Part shown: in pieces, positions 1-3,590 of the stretch
How positions within the stretch are numbered: position 1 is the first letter of the stretch
Layout of the letters: each line of letters opens with the position of its first letter
Translations under genes and position numbers: made by a program
The notes under the pieces: model-generated
Database searches by the model: none
Seen by the model: the letters and a program-made list of their open reading frames with translations, nothing else
Told to the model about the DNA's origin: nothing
Origin: an uncultured Erysipelotrichaceae bacterium
GTDB lineage: Bacteria > Bacillota_I > Bacilli_A > RF39 > UBA660
Reading direction: 5' to 3'
DNA: 5,907 nucleotides
Assembly (NCBI GenBank): GCA_902766135.1
Contig: CACXCK010000090.1
Span: 1 to 5,907 of the forward strand

Positions 1-21
1 AAGTTCTTTAACTGTCTAATA

Positions 22-98
22 TGGTGGAGGATGTGGGATTCGAACCCGCGACCCTCTGCGTGCAGGGCAGATGCTCTAGCCAGCTGAGCTAATCCCCC
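22..98 (-). tRNA. tRNA-Ala (anticodon UGC)
   Basis: The minus strand folds into a full cloverleaf. The acceptor stem GGGGGAT pairs with ATCCTCC (one G-U pair), the D arm reads AGCTCAGCTGG, and the anticodon stem TCTGC/GCAGA encloses the loop CCTGCAC with anticodon TGC. The T arm carries GGTTCGAATCC and the 3' end ACCA is encoded in the DNA. UGC anticodons read GCN alanine codons. The gene stands alone here, not inside a visible rRNA operon. No second tRNA can be seen in the 21 bases downstream. Confidence 0.97.
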
Positions 99-111
99 AA
101 AAGACAAAGTA

Positions 112-140
112 ATCTTACCATATAAAAAACACTTATGCAA
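112..140 (-). promoter_or_regulatory. Likely promoter of the tRNA-Ala gene
   Basis: On the minus strand TTGCAT (140-135) and TAAGAT (117-112) are separated by exactly 17 bases, with a TG one base before the -10 box (TGGTAAGAT), giving an extended -10. Transcription would start near 105, a few bases before the mature tRNA 5' end at 98. The -35 box lies in the loop and descending arm of the preceding terminator hairpin. The call rests on motif matching only. Confidence 0.5.
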
Positions 141-149
141 GTGTTTTTT
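124..149 (-). terminator. Intrinsic terminator after the M23 peptidase gene (bidirectional hairpin)
   Basis: An 11-bp perfect inverted repeat, AAAAAACACTT (124-134) and AAGTGTTTTTT (139-149), encloses the loop ATGC. The A and T runs give a U-tract on either strand, so it could stop transcription in both directions. It lies 23 bases past the stop codon of the peptidase gene and separates it from the tRNA. The GC content of the stem is low (two C-G pairs and one G-C pair at the core), so termination may be partial. Confidence 0.75.
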
Positions 150-171
150 TATTATTTTGCCTTAAATAAAC

Positions 172-948
172 CTATTTTATCTGAATTGCGTCAATTATTC
201 TTCCATAAATCCCGGCATATCCTTCATTTGTATTATCTACTTTTGATACCCATGGAAGCCATCCACCACCTAATAAATGTACCCGATAAGTAGCATTTTT
301 TATCTGTACTCCATCGATATTATTACCTAAATTACCTGCATAATCATTACGATCCTTAACCCATGGTAGCCAATACCCAAGTTTCATATCATGAACTCTT
401 ATTTCATATTTATCAGCATAAATGCCACCCATGGCATTTCCATAATTACCAGCATATTCACTACTTCCAACTTCTACATTAGGAAGCCACATTCTTTTCT
501 TATTATCATAAGATTGATAAAGTAACTTTCTACTAACGTATGGTAAATCACTATCTAAAAATGATTCAGGATTAATTCTTTGATTATTTGGATTACGCAC
601 CTCAAAGTGCAAATGCACGCCGTAAGCATTACCAGTTTCACCCATATAGCCTATCTTTTCTCCTCGTTTTACCTTTTGTCCCTTACTAACAGATACACTT
701 TTTAAATGGGCATATAAAGTCATATAGCCATCATTATGCCTTATCTTAACATAATTACCATAACTCCTATTACCAGTAGACCCTGGATCATGCGGGACAC
801 CTTTAACACACTCTAATACTTCTCCATCACTATGGGAAGTAATATAACAACTCTTATTCCACTTCTTTACCACATCAACTCCATTATGTACTCCCTTTTT
901 ATAATATGAAGTTATTTGATTTAAGGCCTTATACAAAACTCTACTCAT
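172..948 (-). CDS. M23-family peptidoglycan endopeptidase (endolysin/autolysin-like) with three C-terminal wall-binding-like repeats
   Basis: This 258-residue protein is a LytM/lysostaphin-type zinc metallopeptidase, a family that cuts peptide cross-bridges or stems of peptidoglycan. Visible family residues are HNGVD (H21 and D25, zinc ligands), YAHL (H81, catalytic) and HLHFE (H112 catalytic, H114 zinc ligand). The catalytic domain fills residues 18-130. Residues 137-258 hold three degenerate repeats of about 37-40 residues, W-L-P-x-V followed by YAG-x-x-G and ending in IK, resembling the clostridial tryptophan-containing wall-binding repeats. The start is supported by AGGGGG six bases before the ATG. 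There is no signal peptide or membrane segment, which fits a phage-type endolysin released by a holin or by lysis; no holin is in the window. It appears monocistronic, with its own promoter and terminator. The M23 call is firm; the endolysin role is inferred. Confidence 0.92.
   Translation of the reverse strand: MSRVLYKALNQITSYYKKGVHNGVDVVKKWNKSCYITSHSDGEVLECVKGVPHDPGSTGNRSYGNYVKIRHNDGYMTLYAHLKSVSVSKGQKVKRGEKIGYMGETGNAYGVHLHFEVRNPNNQRINPESFLDSDLPYVSRKLLYQSYDNKKRMWLPNVEVGSSEYAGNYGNAMGGIYADKYEIRVHDMKLGYWLPWVKDRNDYAGNLGNNIDGVQIKNATYRVHLLGGGWLPWVSKVDNTNEGYAGIYGRIIDAIQIK
175..492 (-). repeat. Three degenerate protein repeats in the M23 peptidase C-terminus
   Basis: Residues 153-258 contain three related units. 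The first has MWLPNV then EYAGNYG. The second (181-217) has YEIRVH, YWLPWV, DYAGNLG and GVQIK. The third (221-258) has YRVH, GWLPWV, GYAGIYG and AIQIK. The first is the most diverged, lacking the closing IK. Units of this style are known in clostridial and phage lysins as wall-targeting domains. The ligand cannot be told from the sequence. Confidence 0.75.
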
Positions 949-965
949 AATATTCCCCCTAATAT

Positions 966-994
966 AAAATATGTTAAAAATAAAATATTGTCAG
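966..994 (-). promoter_or_regulatory. Likely promoter of the M23 peptidase gene
   Basis: On the minus strand CTGACA (994-989, five of six matches to TTGACA) and TATTTT (971-966) are separated by 17 bases. Transcription would begin just before the AGGGGG ribosome binding site, leaving a very short leader. The promoter sits directly after the rpoZ terminator, which supports an independent transcript for the peptidase. Confidence 0.5.
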
Positions 995-1005
995 GGCATA
1001 TCCCC

Positions 1006-1047
1006 AAAAAAAAGACTAATTACTTTTTTTCTTAACAGTAATTAGTC
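1006..1047 (-). terminator. Intrinsic terminator of rpoZ, overlapping its 3' coding end
   Basis: A perfect 10-bp inverted repeat, GACTAATTAC (1014-1023) and GTAATTAGTC (1038-1047), surrounds a 14-base loop. On the minus strand the hairpin is followed by TC-free uridine coding, eight T residues (1013-1006). The whole upstream arm and the loop lie inside the last codons of rpoZ, and the stop codon (1018-1016) is in the downstream arm. Ribosomes finishing rpoZ would cover part of the hairpin. Confidence 0.85.
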
Positions 1048-1222
1048 CTTTTTCTAATTCCTCTAGTGCTCTCCCTATTGTTCTTTTATTAGTATATTCT
1101 TCTTCTTTCATCTGATAATGATTATTTTCAAGCATTTGTTTACTACGAATAGAAGCTACATGAACAAGTTTATACTTAGAATCAACAATCGTGAGCAACT
1201 TGTCAATAGAAGGATATAACAT
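1016..1222 (-). CDS. rpoZ: DNA-directed RNA polymerase subunit omega
   Basis: This 68-residue protein matches the omega subunit in length and layout. It opens with LYPSIDKLLTIVDSKYKLV, typical of firmicute omega (the x-PSI-D/N-x-LL-x-x-V-D-x-Y/K-Y-x-LV pattern). An Ala-Ser-x-Arg-Ser-Lys-Gln helix follows in place of the usual A-A-K-R-A-R-Q, and near the end come IGRALEELEKGLI, the conserved helix, and a basic tail VKKKSN. Omega binds the beta-prime subunit and helps RNA polymerase assembly and stability. An AAGGA site lies 9 bases before the ATG. The gene is not next to gmk, coaBC or priA, its common firmicute partners, at least within this window; upstream is a nuclease gene. It may be read from its own promoter and also by read-through from that operon. 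Confidence 0.93.
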   Translation of the reverse strand: MLYPSIDKLLTIVDSKYKLVHVASIRSKQMLENNHYQMKEEEYTNKRTIGRALEELEKGLITVKKKSN

Positions 1223-1244
1223 TTTATCACGTCCTTACAATAAT

Positions 1245-1274
1245 ATAATACTAAAAATAACACTTTCTATACAA
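1245..1274 (-). promoter_or_regulatory. Possible promoter of rpoZ
   Basis: In the 85-base gap before rpoZ, the minus strand has TTGTAT (1274-1269) and TATTAT (1250-1245, five of six matches to TATAAT) spaced by 18 bases. The -35 box is weak. No convincing terminator precedes it, so read-through from the nuclease gene remains possible. Confidence 0.4.
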
Positions 1275-1307
1275 CAAAGATGACACCTTTTTTACACATT
1301 TGACAAA

Positions 1308-3176
1308 TTATTTTAACTTCTTCCTTAATGCATCTAATATTTGAACCATAGCCCACGTATCTTGTTGACAATAAATCTTTAATGCTTGATACTTAAGCTC
1401 ATATTCTTCCTTACTCATGTTCTTGTAATTAGCGTATTCTACTATCGCCTCAGTTCCATTTTTAACAACTAAATTGTCATATGAAAGACTTGTAAACACC
1501 GGCAAAGTCTTTTTAATTGAGAAAGACCCAGATAACCTCTCATCATAAAAATTAAACGTGTCTAATTTCTCACCAGTAAATCCCAAACTTTGATACAGCT
1601 CTTTATTATTATTTAGAAGCCATATTAAATCAAATCCTCTATCATATAACTTCATTAACTCGTCATGATACTTAGAATAAACACTTGCAAGTTCTTTAAT
1701 CCGACCCTTTTCAAAAGAAACATTTTGAGCAAGTAAAGTCCCCTTATTAACATCAACATTACTAAGCAAACACTTAACTAAATCTTCCCTCTCATCTTCC
1801 ATCGTCCTTGCCAAAAAGACAACATTATCCTTCTGCTTATCACAAATGCCTGGTGAGCTTTCTATATGCAAACTAAACTCAAATGGACTTTGGGTATAAG
1901 GAGACTCTCCCCTAAACCTCGGAAGTGGACAAGGAAATGTTTCAAAATCTAAATGATATATAGGATATTTAATCGTATCCATTAAAGCCTTAATCTTATC
2001 TTTTTGCATAAATTCCTTATGAGTCTCTAAACATTCCCTTTGTATTTTATGATTATTTCTCTTTATCCACGCTTCAGGCACATCTAACATTCCTAAATAC
2101 CCTTCATTAACAAGTTCTAACCCCTTAATTCTCGTTCCATCTTCTTTTACAAAACCAAAAGCATTATTAATATAATTTAAAGAACTGTTTTTTAGAGGAA
2201 TCTTTGCCCCACACACACTTTTAAAAAACTTACACTCATTACGAGACTTATAGCCACACCAAGGCCCAAGAGGACAAGCATCTCCCGAAGGATTTTTAAG
2301 CCACTTAACAAGCTTATCAGCCATTTCTCGAATAAACGGCTGATACTCTTTTGTTAACTCATCCATATCAAAGAATACTACAATATCATTACCACTGCTA
2401 TCTTTACCATATACTGCTTCGCCATTTTCATACTTACCATCAAATACATACTGATCATTTAATACAGCAAGATAATAATGCACTTTAGCTAACTCTTTTT
2501 CCCGACCTAAACTCTTATATTCACCTTCCAAAATATATCTTTGAATAGCTAAATCATATACATATTCCCCAATACCAAACCTATCAAATAATTTATTTCT
2601 TTCATCCTCATAAACATTTAAAGGCATCTCATTACTTAAAGGATACCCATCTATCTCGCCCTTTAACTTATAAACATTACCGACATTTTTAAAAATAGAA
2701 AATCTTTCACTTCCCTTATTCTTGCCACCTAAACGTAAATACTTTTTAGAAGTCGTAGCCTTAACCTCAACAACATTTACATTATCTTCACATTCATTAT
2801 AAATATCTACATAACAAACAAATCTAACTCCATCACGCAAAAAATCAAAAGAAACTTGTTCTTTTGTATCCATTGCATATGACACAGTCCCCCCAAAAGT
2901 CTCTTTAACAATACGTGAAGCCTCTACTTCAACCTGTTTATAATAAGGCAACATTGCTTCTAGTTGTTTATCAAGTTTTTCAGTCTTATCGATATACTCT
3001 CCGTCAATTTCTTCTACCATAGAAAAAAAGAGTTCTTCTAACTTTCTTTCTCTTTCTTCCTTTTCATACTCCGAAAAACTAACTTCAGAATCTAATCTTT
3101 CACTCTTAATACTTTCTAATGATAAATATCTAGGACATCTTGAATAAAGGACAAAATCCGTCTTAGTAATAGCCAT
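1308..3176 (-). CDS. Two-domain nuclease: RecB/Cas4-like PD-(D/E)xK module fused to a DUF2779 DEDD-type exonuclease module
   Basis: In this 622-residue protein the N-terminal half looks RecB/Cas4-like: TKTDFVLYSRCPRYL with Cys14, then YVDI (D124) followed by VEVKA (E137, K139) as the PD-(D/E)xK core, then DLAIQRYIL (208-216) in the place of the Q-x-x-x-Y motif. Cys301, Cys307, Cys315 and Cys322 form a cluster that with Cys14 recalls the iron-sulfur staple of Cas4 and AddB, though the spacing differs. The C-terminal half matches DUF2779: YHLDFET (D410, E412) at about 407-413, QNVSFEKGRIKEL (485-497) and YCQQD (Y602, D606), an arrangement like the DEDDy exonucleases. Function is untested; DNA end-processing is the likely role. 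The ATG overlaps the preceding stop (TAATG), with GGAG 11 bases upstream, so translation is coupled to the pilin-like gene. There is no CRISPR array nearby and no signal peptide, so it is cytoplasmic. The fold calls are fairly firm. Confidence 0.85.
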   Translation of the reverse strand: MAITKTDFVLYSRCPRYLSLESIKSERLDSEVSFSEYEKEERERKLEELFFSMVEEIDGEYIDKTEKLDKQLEAMLPYYKQVEVEASRIVKETFGGTVSYAMDTKEQVSFDFLRDGVRFVCYVDIYNECEDNVNVVEVKATTSKKYLRLGGKNKGSERFSIFKNVGNVYKLKGEIDGYPLSNEMPLNVYEDERNKLFDRFGIGEYVYDLAIQRYILEGEYKSLGREKELAKVHYYLAVLNDQYVFDGKYENGEAVYGKDSSGNDIVVFFDMDELTKEYQPFIREMADKLVKWLKNPSGDACPLGPWCGYKSRNECKFFKSVCGAKIPLKNSSLNYINNAFGFVKEDGTRIKGLELVNEGYLGMLDVPEAWIKRNNHKIQRECLETHKEFMQKDKIKALMDTIKYPIYHLDFETFPCPLPRFRGESPYTQSPFEFSLHIESSPGICDKQKDNVVFLARTMEDEREDLVKCLLSNVDVNKGTLLAQNVSFEKGRIKELASVYSKYHDELMKLYDRGFDLIWLLNNNKELYQSLGFTGEKLDTFNFYDERLSGSFSIKKTLPVFTSLSYDNLVVKNGTEAIVEYANYKNMSKEEYELKYQALKIYCQQDTWAMVQILDALRKKLK

Positions 3177-3514
3177 TATTCAACTATCTCCACATCATAC
3201 TTACCATCTTCATGCATCGTAACTTTTACTTTAGCATTTTGGTAATTTGCTACATCAGTATTCATTAAAATTCCATCATCTATAAAATCACTACCATAAA
3301 AGAAAGTTTCTTTATCTTTAATCTCATCTTTATGTTTATCTACATATATCTTTGCAGCATCAAGTAAATAACTTTTCTCAATATTTGCAATCTCATCACT
3401 TCTATCAGCTTCTTCATAAGCATAACTAACTCTTCCAATACCTATCATAAAAACAATTGCAAGTATTGCACTAAGAATTATCATTTCCTTCATAGCATAA
3501 CCTAATTTATTCAT
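3176..3514 (-). CDS. Pilin-like small membrane/secreted protein (type IV prepilin-type N-terminus)
   Basis: This 112-residue protein begins MNKLG followed by YAMKEMIILSAILAIVF. The short leader ends in Gly, the presumed mature residue 5 is Glu and a long hydrophobic helix follows, as in type IV prepilins (class III signal). A helical stretch, AAKIYVDKHKDEI, continues as in pilin stems, then a small acidic C-terminal domain ends in VKVTMHEDGKYDVEIVE. A Sec signal with SYA as cleavage site is an alternative reading. I place the start at the ATG at 3514, not the in-frame GTG at 3523, because AGGTG sits about 7 bases before this ATG. Its TAA overlaps the next ATG by one base, and an extended -10 promoter precedes it, so it is the first gene of a two-gene operon with the DUF2779 nuclease. 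No prepilin peptidase, ATPase or other pilus gene is visible. The function is unknown; pseudopilin is the best guess. Confidence 0.7.
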   Translation of the reverse strand: MNKLGYAMKEMIILSAILAIVFMIGIGRVSYAYEEADRSDEIANIEKSYLLDAAKIYVDKHKDEIKDKETFFYGSDFIDDGILMNTDVANYQNAKVKVTMHEDGKYDVEIVE

Positions 3515-3540
3515 AACTAACACCTACCCTAGATACCTAA

Positions 3541-3569
3541 ATTATAACATACAATTACAAAAAAAGAAG
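3541..3569 (-). promoter_or_regulatory. Promoter of the pilin-like/nuclease operon (extended -10)
   Basis: On the minus strand TGTTATAAT (3549-3541) is a perfect TATAAT -10 box with the TG of an extended -10. The -35 position, 17 bases upstream (3569-3564), reads CTTCTT, a poor match, but extended -10 promoters tolerate this. The start site would be near 3534, giving a leader of about 20 bases before the ATG at 3514. The promoter lies immediately downstream of the surface-gene terminator hairpin and overlaps it slightly. Confidence 0.7.
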
Positions 3570-3590
3570 AATTAATTACCTAATTCTTCT
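3559..3590 (-). terminator. Intrinsic terminator of the surface-protein gene
   Basis: A perfect 10-bp inverted repeat, AGAAGAATTA (3565-3574) and TAATTCTTCT (3581-3590), encloses a 6-base loop. On the minus strand it is followed by a run of seven T (3565-3559). It overlaps the stop codon at 3591-3589. The stem is AT-rich but perfect, and with the long U-tract it should end transcription of the large upstream gene before the next promoter. Confidence 0.85.

Noticed and set aside
1..172. Phage attachment site at the tRNA-Ala gene
   Set aside because: No direct repeat of the tRNA 3' end or integrase gene is visible; only the location suggests it.
1223..1307. Intrinsic terminator between the nuclease gene and rpoZ
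   Set aside because: Only weak, short inverted repeats without a following T-run on the minus strand were found, so none was called.
1308..3176. CRISPR association of the Cas4-like nuclease
   Set aside because: There are no direct repeats with regular spacers and no other cas-like genes in the window; the C-terminal DUF2779 module is not a CRISPR hallmark.
3515..3523. GTG at 3523 as the start of the pilin-like gene
   Set aside because: The AGGG upstream is only three bases away, too close, while AGGTG is well placed for the ATG at 3514, which also gives a normal short prepilin leader.
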